A stretch of DNA of 64,000 bases from Theristus sp. LFF4_11 (taxonomy: Eukaryota; Nematoda; Chromadorea; Monhysterida; Xyalidae). Each line of letters starts with the position of its first letter. Position 1 is the stretch's first letter. Positions 11,801 through 22,611 of the stretch are shown here, in pieces. The position numbers and the translations under genes are program-made. Where the stretch lies: positions 1 to 64,000 of the forward strand of contig JASANC010000347.1 of NCBI GenBank assembly GCA_030248135.1, written 5' to 3'. The notes below the pieces were generated by a model that did no database searches, was not told the origin of the DNA, and was given only the letters and a program-made list of their open reading frames with translations.

Positions 11801-14263
11801 ACCATAAACAACGTCATAGTGCCAGCCCAAATTAGTGTTTTAGCCAGTCAGTGCCACGGTGTCAAGAAATTGATTGTCTTTATATTCAGGATGTTGCAGA
11901 ATCATTATGCAGGGCTTTGCGGTGCCGCCCAGAATGTCCATGTCACACTGCAATACTTACCGCAAACTGTTAGCACCTGTACATCTAGCACAACGACAAA
12001 TTTACAGTCATTTAAAGACAGAATTGTTGCACAGTCACACACACGCAAACACACTGGCACACACATCACACATGCACGCGGTATTACCGCAGCCACGTGC
12101 GTGTCAGTGGATTCTGTGTGTGCATGGAGCAAAAAACCACACACCAAACACAGCGCCGAACTGAAGCACCAACATTTCCTTGTTTGTGTGTGTGTGTGCG
12201 CGGAAGGTGAAAAACCAAAAACCAAAAAAAAACAACAACGCCGCAGCGGCCGCACATTCGCCGCTTTGCTGTATCGCCGGAGGAAGTGTATCGGCAGCGG
12301 GCGACCGACGTCGAACCGTAACGCCTTCAACAGTCGAATCTCGTGCGCCACGATCTGCTCGCGTGTGCAGCCGTGCCGGCCGGTGATCGCGACGAGATCG
12401 GCCAACTCCAACGCGTACGTCTCCTCGTATTTGCTCGCGACGAACATCGCCGTCACGCCGACCAGCTGGAGATCGCCCTTTGGCAGATCGCGGCTCGTCT
12501 GCAACAAAGAACGACCAAAAAAAATGTTACGGTGCGGTCATGAAGCAGCATTTGGTGACCGTGTGGCTATGGTTTTTTTTCAATTACAGCTAGCTATGCG
12601 TCACTAAAGGAATGAATTCCGTTTTGGTGAGGCGATTTCTTTTGGACTTTTTTCTCGATTTAGGCTTCGTCAAAATGTGTTGAATTCACTTCCGATTGCG
12701 CTGGTTTCGATTCACTTCACGTTGAATGCGTGGCGGCCATTTTTTGCTTCGGTGTGTGCTTGGGAGCTGTGGAAAGCCAAAACTCACGAGGTCAGAAACC
12801 GGAAAACTCTGATTGCAATAATCCCCCTCCACAGCGCGAAAAATGTCTATTTTTCCAATTAAAATTGACAGAAATAGTGGACACCTGAAGGAATCGATCC
12901 ACCAGCATCACCGTCATGTACATCGTCTCAGGCAGCAGATGAAACTGATCAGCCACTTGCGTCAGCCAGTCGATCAACTTTCGTCGCATCTGCGGTCGAA
13001 TTTCGGTGTGCTCGCACAAATAGTCGATTTGAATTCGTTGCTGGTTCTGAAATGAAAAAAAGGGACATTTCGAAGTTTCGTAAGAGTTAAAGTAAAATTA
13101 TCGGTTCCTGTTGTTGCGCCATACATTCAATCCCAAGCGCCAATAAAACGTGAAAGTGACTAGCAATATGAACAGCTCACTGATTTTGTGGCTTCACCAA
13201 AGTGGACGCATTCACCGCACTGTCCCCTCTGATATGGTGTTTGCTGACCACTCTGTTTTTTACCAAAACGTTTCTACTTTAAAAAACAACATCTCGCGCT
13301 CAAGAAATGACAACGTCGATCAGCAGCTGGTGCGGTTCTATGCCGAATACCTTCGAGATGAAAATGACGATACCAAGCCGAAGAATTGCAAATGCTAACG
13401 AAACACAGCACCGTTCGGCGTTCATTGTTTTACAAAACCGCACCTCCAAATAATACAGATACGCGTAGACGTCCGTCGCATAATCGACCGCCTGCAGTGG
13501 GTCGCGTTCGTCAGCATCGCAGTCGATGTTCGGTAGTAACGCCGTGGAATAGCTGCTCGCAATTTTAACCTCATTGTGCGATGCTTGTTGTTGCGGCTCT
13601 TCTTGCTGCAAAATGCCACCTCAGTTCTCTATTGTTTGTTGTGTCTAACGTTTTTACAATATTACTCGAAATTGAACACCATCTTTGCGCCAAGTTCGCA
13701 TCATTCTCAAACTGCAGTCGAACTGTAAATCGCAGACAATCAGTGATTGCTGATTGATCGAGTGATCACCGATTGGCCAAAGACAGTCAATCCGTTGGCC
13801 TGAGTGAAATACCAGGAGGCGAAATTGCATGTTTTACCGTTTGACTGGAGTTCAAAAAGCGATTGTATGCACTGCACACACATGCTGCCACTATCAACAA
13901 TCAACCAAGATGAAAAAAATGCCCATTCGAACACGCCACGACCTTTTCCGATTCCTCTTCAACTTCGATCACCACTGATTTCGTTTTCACGCGACTCTCG
14001 TTGTTGCTGTTGATCGATTTTGCTGCCGGAAATACCGGCCGATTGCCGATGTCACCAAACGCCTGCCTCTTCGGACGCCGTTGATTTCGATTCACGTTGA
14101 CTTTGCCGTTGTTCTCCTGTTGCTCTTCGCGCAGAGCACCTGCTTTGCCGGACTTTGTTCGAAACAATCCAACTGCCATCGCATTTTCCTGGTTTTGCGA
14201 CGTCGCCGCCATTGCCATCGGCTGAGCGTTTGTTGCTGCGGTCGCGGTTGCCTTCTTACTCAC
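5868..14263 (-). CDS. CCNB: G2/mitotic-specific cyclin B
   Basis: Seven minus-strand exons, all joined in phase 0: 14263-13943, 13605-13444, 13046-12885, 12498-12256, 11726-11583, 11095-10982 and 5984-5868, giving 420 residues. It is the regulatory partner of CDK1 at entry to mitosis. The N-terminus has RQAFGDIGN, a destruction-box-type motif for APC/C degradation. The first cyclin fold has YLYYLE then QMRRKLIDWLTQVADQFHLL and ETMYMTVMLVDRFLQ. This is followed by GDLQLVGVTAMFVASKYEE and later HFLRRYSKAAN. The second fold has TMAKYFLELSMLEYEL and RPSEQAAAALMLSL; the last exon has IQKKYRAKKFGCVAA, as in cyclin B C-termini. The last intron is about 5 kb and contains a foldback transposon whose end is only 18 bp from the acceptor. 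The 5' end faces the ISXO2-like gene. Confidence 0.94.
7165..7290. repeat. Short tandem repeats, CTCAATCTGGCTCGG units
   Basis: A roughly 15-bp unit built from CAATCTGGCT and CAATCGGGCT steps is repeated several times. The reverse complement of the same array occurs at 8385-8640, so the two arrays can pair within the foldback element. Confidence 0.75.
7795..8067 (+). CDS. Unrecognised 90-codon ORF inside the foldback element
   Basis: The frame starts at an ATG at 7795 (MSEALQSTSKAWHRKVVF) and ends at a stop at 8065-8067. It lies in the unpaired interior of the foldback element, between the inverted arrays. The composition (VDGRNPMRS, VEQDFIEVDNVPVGPDRIV) looks more protein-like than the surrounding AT-rich DNA. 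No transposase signature is visible. It may be a captured host exon or a passenger gene; it may also be chance. GTT/GTC trinucleotide repeats follow at 8088-8130. Confidence 0.35.
   Translation: MSEALQSTSKAWHRKVVFTSFCGSSVVVEVDGRNPMRSESHYYNKHTEKVEQDFIEVDNVPVGPDRIVVDHLIIPMKLMKWKARHWLPIR
8385..8640. repeat. 15-bp tandem array, GAGCCGAGCCCGATT units
   Basis: About 16 imperfect units of GATTGAGCCGAGCCA type are arranged head to tail. It is the inverted counterpart of 7165-7290. Because the unit is 15 bp (five codons), long artefactual frames appear on both strands here and should not be taken as genes. Confidence 0.85.
11201..11571. mobile_element. Palindromic MITE (AGGCCCGTT ends) in a cyclin B intron
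   Basis: The left end reads AGGCCCGTTTATGC and the right end reads CCTGAACGGGCCT, which is its inverted counterpart. The interior holds GTATGCTGACGTGTGCGTCA-like sequence. The same ends recur at 23082-23196, 41422-41632 and 47834-48068, defining a small non-autonomous family. It sits in the intron between cyclin B exons 5 and 6. Confidence 0.6.
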
Positions 14264-14886
14264 CTCCTTTTCCGACGTCCCTCTTTCGACCTCAACTGAA
14301 CGCAGCAGCCTCCTCGCCTTGCCCTCCCTCGTTCAGTCAGCGCAAATTCAAAGTCAGCGATCGCTTGTTTTCACGGCATCTGAAAAACTTAAAAGATGAA
14401 GTTTTTGAGTTTTCAAAATTTTCACTGCTTTTTGTCAACCAAATAAAACAGATCTTTTTGTCACGATTCACGACACAACCAACAAGAAAACAACTATTGA
14501 TTTACAGAAAGTTTGTCAATCAATGTTGTTTTGCTGTGACAGGAGCTATCAGCTATTATTTATCCTCACACTTTTGAGTTTGAGACACTAGATACTAGCA
14601 TGACATGGATGAAACGATTTGAAAAACAAAAACAAGCTGACAACCAAGAACTAACCCGCGGTACACGTACACGACACAGCTTCTGCTGGATCTGAAAGTG
14701 CGCTTCTTCACGCAACGCAAGCTGTATTCAAATTAAATCAAGCTTGAACGATCAAGGGAACACAAACAAATCGATTATTTTGTGAAACATTTTTAGACAA
14801 GGAGTTTCTCAGTCGATCGGATCGATCGATCTGGGCTTGCTTGCTGGCTGGGTAATCGCGCTCTCCTCTGTCCTCTCCCACCAACA
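14264..14886. promoter_or_regulatory. Shared upstream region between cyclin B and ISXO2-like gene
   Basis: The start codons of cyclin B (minus, 14263) and the ISXO2-like gene (plus, 14887) are 623 bp apart and point away from each other. No other coding frame is credible here, so both promoters must lie in it unless upstream non-coding exons exist. I see no TATA box or cell-cycle element I would name with confidence. Confidence 0.45.
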
Positions 14887-17800
14887 ATGGAGGCAATCAA
14901 AAGCGAGCAGCCCATTGATACTGCCCGACAAAACAAAAGCAATTCGAGTCCGATTGATGATGATGAGCAGCAGCAATCGAACAGCAATGATGACATCACA
15001 AACGGCACAACAATTGAGCGCAATTCAGAAACGGCACTTGTCGATCACGAGAACAACGCCGAAGAAATCACGATCAACGTCGATCCGAGGAGACCAGAAT
15101 CATCAGAAAACGCCGCTGCCGACGTGTTTGAATCGGGGGGCGGCGACGGCGACAGAGACGTCAGCGAAACGACGGAGGAGGCCGACAACGACAGCGATGA
15201 TATTGCGCACAATAACAGTAATGATGACTTGCGTGAAAACGACGACGCTGCCGGGAATGAGGCAAATGAAATCGAACTGAATAATGATGAAATTCAAGAC
15301 AAGGAGCGGAACAGTGCGGAAGACGAGCCGATGATTGTGAGCATCAACGATGAAATGGCGGAAGAATCGATGAACACCACCACGGGCGCTGCTGGTGAGA
15401 CCGTTGCAAAGGACGACGGCGACGACAGTGACGAAGCGCAGTACGAAAATCGACGCAAACTACGAAAACGACCACCGAAACGGTCGTATGCGGACATCGA
15501 TGAGGTTCGCTTGCTTGTCGTTTTTTTTGCTTCGTGGAAGTTGAAAAAAATGTTTGCCATATTGCTTGGTGTTTGTTTTTGTTCAGTTTGTTGTTCCTGT
15601 TCGTACACACGAACACGATTTTTAATGTGAGCTTGAAATCGTGTGTTTCATGGTCTGCATATTCACCATCACTAGGGATGGAGCCGGTTCCGGTCCGGAT
15701 TCCGGATTCCGGCGCCTAAAATTGGATCCGGTCCGGATTCCGGCGCAATTTTGCCGGATCCGGCCGGATCCGGCCGGAATGGCCGAGACCCGCGAAACCA
15801 GTTGATTCCTCCGTTTCAGAGCTGTTCAATGGTTTGACAAATTTGTTTCGGTGCTTTGTTGGTTTTGTTGTTGTGCATTTGACATGTGATCAGTGAGCGT
15901 TTCTTTAGTTTAGTGTTCTGTTCAATGGTAAATGGTTCACTGCTTTTGTCTTGAGTGGTAAACTTATGTGCAGCATCGTCCACTTTAAAAAACGTGGCTG
16001 CCAGCTTTTGACCGACGTTGTTGATGAAAAATAGCAGTTTTTTTTGAAATCAGCTATCTTCGTTGGTCATATTCAGTTAGCTGTCAAACAGTTGCTTTTT
16101 TGTGAGCCCCAGAACACCAGCGATTTTAGCGACGTGTGTTACCGTGGGTGTGCGGGGGTGCCGTGATCCCCTAAAACCCGATAAACCCCCCCCCCCCCCC
16201 AACGACGAATCCACGAGACGACGAATCCATTTCAATGGTGTTGCCCGCCGTTTGCGCACTGAGGCAGCGCATCGAACAAGTCGATGCGAGTGGCATTGGT
16301 ACGACGAAAAAAACGCTGCTGACCAGCATCGACACACGCTTCCGTGCGCTTTTCCACAACGAATCCAACATCATGGCCACGTACGTTGATCCACGATTCA
16401 AGAATACTGCAGTCGTCTTCGAAAATGAAGGCGCGATTCGTTGTAAACTGCTTCACATTGCAAAGAAAATCTTGAAACGACCGGAGACGCCCACAAACTG
16501 CGACGATACTAGGGTTAGGGGCTTTGAAAAAAAAATTTTTTTTATATTTTTTTTTTCGTTTTTTTTTTTTTAAAATTTGGATTTTTTTTTTCAAACTTAA
16601 AAAAAAATTAGAAAATTTTTTCTTCTACTTTGCTCTGAAAATTCGATTTATGGCATAATTTTTTGAAAGTTCAAACCAAATTTTCTTCCCAACTTCTTTG
16701 TGTGCTTAGGTAAATGTCATTATTTGGTCATTTTGACCGACGTACTCCATGTTTTTCGATTTGGATGACTTCTAGAGTCAATTTTTAGCGTTGAAATGAC
16801 TTAACTGAATTGAAATATCGTTTCAGAAATCGTTTTCTTGCAACTTAGAACATGTTTTTCAGTCGGTAGGCCATGAGATGAACATGATATCTTGTTGATT
16901 GGCGTATGTTATAGGTCTACAATGGAGTTGTGCGATATATTGTTAAACAATTTGAGCGGAGATGTTGGTTAATACCACATCACACGACCGTTTTTCAGAT
17001 ACCCGATAACATGGCCACATGTTAAAACTTGCGTGCTGAGCTAAACTAACGTGTTAAACTTGCGTCTGTCAGTTGCCCGCAACGTGATCGCGAAATCATG
17101 GTACGTGTTTTCGATACGATGATTTGAAGAGTGGGGTCTCGCCATGTGGCAGATAGCATAGCTGGTTGAACCTGAAAGTAAGTGTCTTGGGGGGGGGGCG
17201 ACCGGGTCGACAGGGGTTGCCGACTTAGCTACAGCAAACAGGAATTTTTGAACACAGTCAAATTTTGGTAATTTTCTGAAGAGGAACCACTAAGAACGGT
17301 TCAATATTCAAGTACACGTGAAAAATTGCCCTGTTTTACTGTTGAAAATGCAACTTTCCCTCTATGAAATGGACATAATTTCAATAAAACACGATTTTCG
17401 CTCTTATAGTTTCCCGGATCGTTCTGAAAATAGTCTAGATGAACTCAGCTCGACGAGACGCTTCGAACGAACCTAACTTGTAAAAAAAATTTTTTTTTTT
17501 TAAAAATTTTTTTTTTTTAATTTAAAAAAAAAATTCGGATTTTTTTTCCCCTAACCCCAGACGATACATCCGAGATCGCGAACAACGACGATGACGAAAG
17601 TGAACGTGAGCCCGAACCAAAAAAGAAATCGACTGGCTTCTACGGAGGCATCGAGTTTCACGCTGCGCGACCGCCCAACCAGTCAGGCGAATCCAGTCTC
17701 GAGGACGAACTGCGCGGCTAAATGAATATGTACGAGTCGGATGATTTTATCGACGAACCGGACAAAAGTGATCTAATGCTAGGCTTTGGCGGCTGAACTC

Positions 17801-20800
17801 GTTTGAAATACCCCAAAGTTTCGACAATCGCGCGCAGATACCTGGCACCGCTACCAACAAGCGTGGCAAGCGAACGAATGTTCTGTGAAGCCAGGCAGGT
17901 GTTTGTGTACAGCCGATCTCGTCTGTCAACTCAGAACGCCGAAAAGGTCATGTTTCTGAATGGAGTGTTGCCAGCACTTGATTATCCCTATACGATGTGA
18001 ATTTTGTCAATTGTTGTTGTAATTTTTGGTTGGTTCACGTGCTGTGTCTTGCTGACTTTGTTTCTGTGTCTGTGCTGTTTTATGCTGAAAATGTGATGAA
18101 GAAGCGACGAAATGTGCGTAGATGTTTTTTAGACATAAAAAGGCCATTCCGGTCCGGATTCCGGCAATTTTTGCCGGATCCGGCCCGGATTCCGGCAAAT
18201 TTGCCGGATCCATCCCTAACCATCACGGACACTTTTTGTCTGTTCACATGATGATAATCGACGTTCGTGCATGCGCACCGCTCAGAAAATGAAGTCGTAT
18301 CTTATATTGACCTCTTAAGTTGATTTAGCCGATTCAGTATTTGAAAGTTCTGTTCAAATTGTTAAAAAAAAAATCCTTTCCAGACGATCGAGCATTTCAT
18401 TGAGCGCGCCGACCGGATGAAACGAACGAAAAAATGGTCATCGTCAAAGAAATCGCAGTCGAACAGAAAGCAGCAACAACAACAACGACAACAACCGCGA
18501 AAAGCCGCCGAGAAACAAGCGGAACGCGACGACGACGACGACGACGACGTGGACGACGACACATCGTCGGCGAAACCGGCGCCCGTTCGTCTTCCGCGGT
18601 GGCATCCGCCGTTGTTGCCGGAGGAGCCGACGCCATTCGAACCACCACCACTTGTCGTTCGTCCGCTTTCGGACATGGACCTCCACGAGATACTGTCGTG
18701 CGAGAATACGACAGCCGAATATCTACAGTACTTCGGCATTATTCCGATCGACTACCGCTGCTACTGTATGGCGATCCTGCGGCGGATGACGTACAAGACG
18801 AAGAATGAACGCAGCAACATTTATTGGCGCTGCGCGAAACGGCCGTGTCGTCGGTGTATCAGCATTCGCACCGGATCGAAGTTTCTCACGTTCGTGGCGT
18901 TTACCGAGAATTTTGGGGTTTACTTGCGTGCGAGCTGCTGATTAATAGCTGATTTGTGCTGCACAGCGATTTTTTGAAAGGAGAGGTAATGTCAGCCTGG
19001 TTGGTGGCTATGTTTTTCCGACTGTACTGTTTCCAGCTCGCTCCGATGCCGCCTGGTCCTGGTGCGATGCATCGCGTGTCTGTTCGCGCTAGAAATGTTC
19101 GAATGGTTTTTTTTTCTCAATCGTATCTTGATATTCCGCAGGTACATGCCGGAGACGAGGGCACTGTTCACGAGCCCACTGACGTTGGCCATGATTGTGC
19201 GGCTCGTCAGGAAGTGGGTCGACGATGTGCCGCGGTACACCGCAGCGGATAACTTGGACGTGTCCACGAAAACTGTCACGGTTCGATTTTGTTGTTTGTT
19301 GCAGCTGTGAACACCATCACAGTGTTGATTGTTGGATATTTTCTGGATGTGGATTATTTTTTGTTTCTCTGGCTTTGGCTCTCTTTACCCAGCTTGATGG
19401 ATTAGAACCTGTTTTCTTGTGCGTTTGCGTGACGCTCAAAGGCGCCGAATCAAACAGAACAGAACACTGATCTTGTGATTTCGAAGGTAGTCTGATTCGA
19501 CGTCTTTCTATGTTGACATAAAATGCGGTACAGTGCGTCAAAGCTTTGTCAGTTTTAATTTGCTGACATAACGTCGCTCCTGAAAGCGTCCAGAACCCAT
19601 CAACTTTTTTACGAGTTCTAAAAGTGGCAAATCTTAAGATTTTCCCCCATTTTTTCTTTTGGTCAAGACTTGGAATTGATTGCACTTGAAATAACGGAAA
19701 ACATGACAAAAGGCAAAGTATACTTGTCATGAATACAACACATTCTGTGGCGTACCTGGTTGATTTGACTTGAGTTGAGTTTTTGAATTGAACCGTTTTC
19801 TGCTCAGTTTTGGTACAACCGATGTCGTGACGTGTGCCGTGTTGCGTTCGACGACGCGAAGCGGAGCAACGTCGCTGAAGCATTCATGACCGAAGGCAGC
19901 TTTATGTGAGTGTTCGTTGGTTCGAGTAACGTTGTTTTGGAAATTTTTGCGTTTTTTTCTGGCATTGTCATTTTGAGAAAGATTAGCGCACGTACTCATT
20001 TTGATGGCGTAAAGTACTGGGTCAGAAATTTTTGTCGCTTTTTCGGACGTAAAAACCTTCCGCTGCCTTTCTTTTTGCTTTTGCGCAAAGCGATTGCACT
20101 CGCCTCGAGTATGACGTATGACGAACTCTCTTTGCCATGAGTCGTCGGTTTATATTTGAATATAGTCTAAAAACTCTATATTCCATTGGCTGATTGGTGG
20201 GTTGGTGACCACACGTATACGTGATACATGCAAATGCAATCTGTCCATTCCGCCTGCACAGCAATGCATTGCATCACGTGTGGATGGGGTCAGTCAGCAA
20301 CCAATCAGCGAATTGTATATTGATCCATGTCAGTAACATATCCAATTAGCTGATTGGTTGGTGGTGGTGGCCACGTCATGCATGCATTCTATGCAAATCA
20401 AACTACGGTGAACTCAGCAATCCATGCACAGACTGCATGCATTCACCAATCAGCCAATTGCATACAGTCTATCTCGCTAATATATGCAACTAGCTGATTG
20501 GTTGGTCATAGTAATTCTCAACGCTGGTTGGTTAGTCATATGAGTAATTCTCAGCGCTGATTGGTCGGTAATTACGTCATGTTGCATATATTTTCCAGAT
20601 GGACTGTATGTTATAAAGTTATTGTATTGCACAGTCACGACGGCCGGCGAATCGGCGTTCGAACGGGCAAATGTCCGCGAAAGGAGGAGAACAAGCGAAA
20701 GTGGCCGAAAAAGAAGAAGAAGCCGAAACTGGACGACAGCGGCTTCCCGATCGTGCCGGAGAAGCCGAAAAAACCGCCCGATCGCGCGCTTATGACGGAG

Positions 20801-21520
20801 CGCGACACGGCCGAGGCGTGGTGGCGCAGCACGCAGATACACCGCGGCATCCATAGTCGCGTCAAGTTCGAGAACTTTCTCGCGTTGATCGGGCGCGTTT
20901 ATACGAAGATCACCGAGGACGACTTGAAGCCGTTGCCGGCGACGACGACGACGACGAATGTTTCAACGGTCGCGGTGAATGGACCGACGGTGTCCGGTGA
21001 CGCGACGATCCGCCGGTTAACGGACGCGACCGCGGCTCATTCGACGAACAGCGACCAGGCGACGACGACGACGTCGACAACTCAACCACTCCAACCGCAA
21101 CAATTGCCGGCCGTGGCGTCGTACGCGACGACCAGTACACCACCGGCAACTGGCGGTGTCGCGCCGCTGCACGTGCTGTACGGCTACGCGCCGTATTCGT
21201 CCGCGACGCAGCAACCGACGAGCACCGTCCCGGCGATGCCGCCGGCTCAGCGACAGCCGATGCCGAAATCGATGGCGCTCGCGACGACGACGCCGACGAT
21301 GGCCAACAGCGGCACCACGTATAATGTGCGCTACGAGAGCTTCTCGAACATTCTACCGACGTCGTTCGTTACGACGACGGCGACGACCGTCGCGCCGCAA
21401 CAGCAGCAACAACAACAACAGCCGCCACTGCAGTCGAGCACGGCGAACTTTGTGAATCTGACCGGGATGAACACGTTCGTCTGGAATGCGGACCTGCCGA
21501 CGCCGCCGTCGCATCTGTGA
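14887..21520 (+). CDS. Host gene with ISXO2/Merlin-transposase-like domain
   Basis: Five exons: 14887-15504, 18384-18889, 19142-19280, 19808-19905 and 20635-21520. They join in phase to 748 residues. Residues 1-206 are acidic and Ser/Asn-rich. Exon 2 has a basic/poly-Gln/poly-Asp stretch, then SNIYWRCAKRPCRRCISIR and GSKF, the zinc-ribbon-like start of ISXO2/Merlin transposases. Exons 3-4 carry LAMIVRLVRKWVDDVP, NLDVSTKTVT and FWYNRCRDVCRVAF, the helical region that precedes the DDE core in that family. The usual DDE core does not follow. Instead there is a Lys-rich patch, a Trp-containing segment (EAWWRSTQIHRGIHSRVKFE) and a Thr/Pro/Gln-rich tail. I infer a domesticated DNA-binding module, perhaps chromatin or transcription related. 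A hAT element occupies intron 1. Confidence 0.78.
15673..18218 (+). mobile_element. hAT element copy 1, with nested insertion, in intron 1 of the ISXO2-like gene
   Basis: The ends are TAGGGATGG and CCATCCCTA, flanked by the 8-bp duplication ACCATCAC (15665-15672 and 18219-18226). Near 17800-18000 it encodes the C-terminal dimerisation part of a hAT transposase (LAPLPTSVASERMF, RSRLSTQNAEKVMFLN). The N-terminal catalytic part is absent, and the frames are broken. A 1050-bp hAT-type element is inserted at 16510-17559. The termini carry CCGGATTCCGG-type repeats. A second, uninterrupted copy is at 33533-35070. Confidence 0.9.
16510..17559. mobile_element. 1.05-kb hAT-type element nested in a hAT element
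   Basis: The insertion interrupts hAT copy 1. It is flanked by GACGATAC at 16502-16509 and 17560-17567, and the empty site GCGACGATACATCC is preserved in copy 2 near 34375-34390. Terminal repeats are TAGGGTTAGGGG and CCCCTAACCCCA. No coding frame was recognised. A nearly identical truncated copy lies at 1303-2147, pointing to recent activity. Confidence 0.92.
20165..20600. mobile_element. Cluster of palindromic CAATCAGCTGATTGG-type MITEs
   Basis: Three adjacent units share inverted CCAATCAGCTGATTGG-like arms around CACGTGATGCATGC-like centres: about 20165-20330, 20335-20475 and 20476-20600. They fill intron 4 of the ISXO2-like gene. The third unit occurs in reverse complement at about 27840-28000. 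Related copies are at 32410-33310, 38890-39047, 48826-48940 and 51462-51613. Confidence 0.65.
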
Positions 21521-22611
21521 ATTGGATTTATAGTATAAGTGGTGGTTTAATTTTTGTTTCGACCGGTCACTTTTCTGCAGTACAAAGCTGGCGAAACTGA
21601 GGTACCGCAAGCAGAATAAATGTGCCCGGTTTGGTTGACAATCTAAACAGTGGCATTTCTGGCGCAAATATGTTCATGTGCAGCTCCGGTGCCGTTCTTT
21701 GGTTCTTTTGTGAGCTCCGTACCCTGCGAAACAAGTGACAGGTCTCAACCTGTGGCTCTTGTTTATTATATTCTTCTTGATGGCGATATTTTGGCGGTCG
21801 TCCTGTCCATTGTCGTGTTTTTATGCGTGTGTATGTCTCATATTCTCATCTTTGTTTTGAAGGCATTTGATTTGTTTGTTTTATCAAATCGAGTCATCTG
21901 TCGACTTTTCCGTGTCTGTTTCGTTTCGTGTCACCCTGTTTCCTTGTTATTGTTGATGGCTACCCTGGAGTTTGTCGGTAGATTTTTTAATGATGATTTG
22001 CATTTGCCTCGCTTTATGCTAAGCTTCATTCCGTTCAGTCATCGTTTTGTCAGTCAGTGTCAGTATTTCGTGTGAAAACAGGTTTGAGAAACGTTCTTTT
22101 TTGGTTTCCCAGAAGCTAACCAGCCAAAGAACACTAGTAACACGCATCAGCTTGTGGCTTTCACAGAAATCTTGAAGAAAATTCAAGTTAAAATACCAGA
22201 TGTTACAAAAAATGGTTTTCATGCATGAATGCTTTTAAAACATACCAAAAAATAATATCAGCAAGACCGTTTTATATTCACACTTCGCACAGATTGAAAA
22301 AGACAATACACCCTAGCGCAGTGGACTCAAAAAGATCGTTACTACGTCGTTTGTTTGGAGTGTTTTGTGTTGTTATCGTCTGTGAAAATAAGAAGAGAAA
22401 ATAAAAAACCCTTAAAAAGTCGCTTGCACAATTAAATGATTGCCTGATCGCTGGTTTGTTGGCAACAGTGCGTTGCTGTTCTACTTTCGGACCATCCAAC
22501 TATTTTTTTCTGCATTATTTTCAGCCTCCCCATTCGAGTATCTGTTTCCCTTTTCATGTTTTTTCCACCGTTTTTAGTGAATTCGTGGCACATTCAGAAA
22601 AATTCGTCACA
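21521..22611. other. Intergenic DNA between ISXO2-like gene and RING/B-box gene A
   Basis: T-rich plus-strand DNA with hydrophobic-looking but low-complexity frames. It contains the 3' flank of the upstream gene, with an AATAAA near 21617, and the 5' flank of the RING gene. No repeat or gene is supported. Confidence 0.5.

Noticed and set aside
13150..13398. 82-codon plus-strand frame in a cyclin B intron
   Set aside because: No splice partner or domain, and antisense to a well-supported gene.
18997..19141. Extra exon in the ISXO2-like gene after the acceptor near 19037
   Set aside because: Skipping it joins the domain in frame (GSKFLT then YMPETR) and fits the family spacing; including it breaks the similarity.
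21650..22075. 141-codon hydrophobic frame downstream of the ISXO2-like gene
   Set aside because: Hydrophobicity comes from T-rich DNA; no exon partners, no recognisable domain, and it lies in a likely 3' flank.
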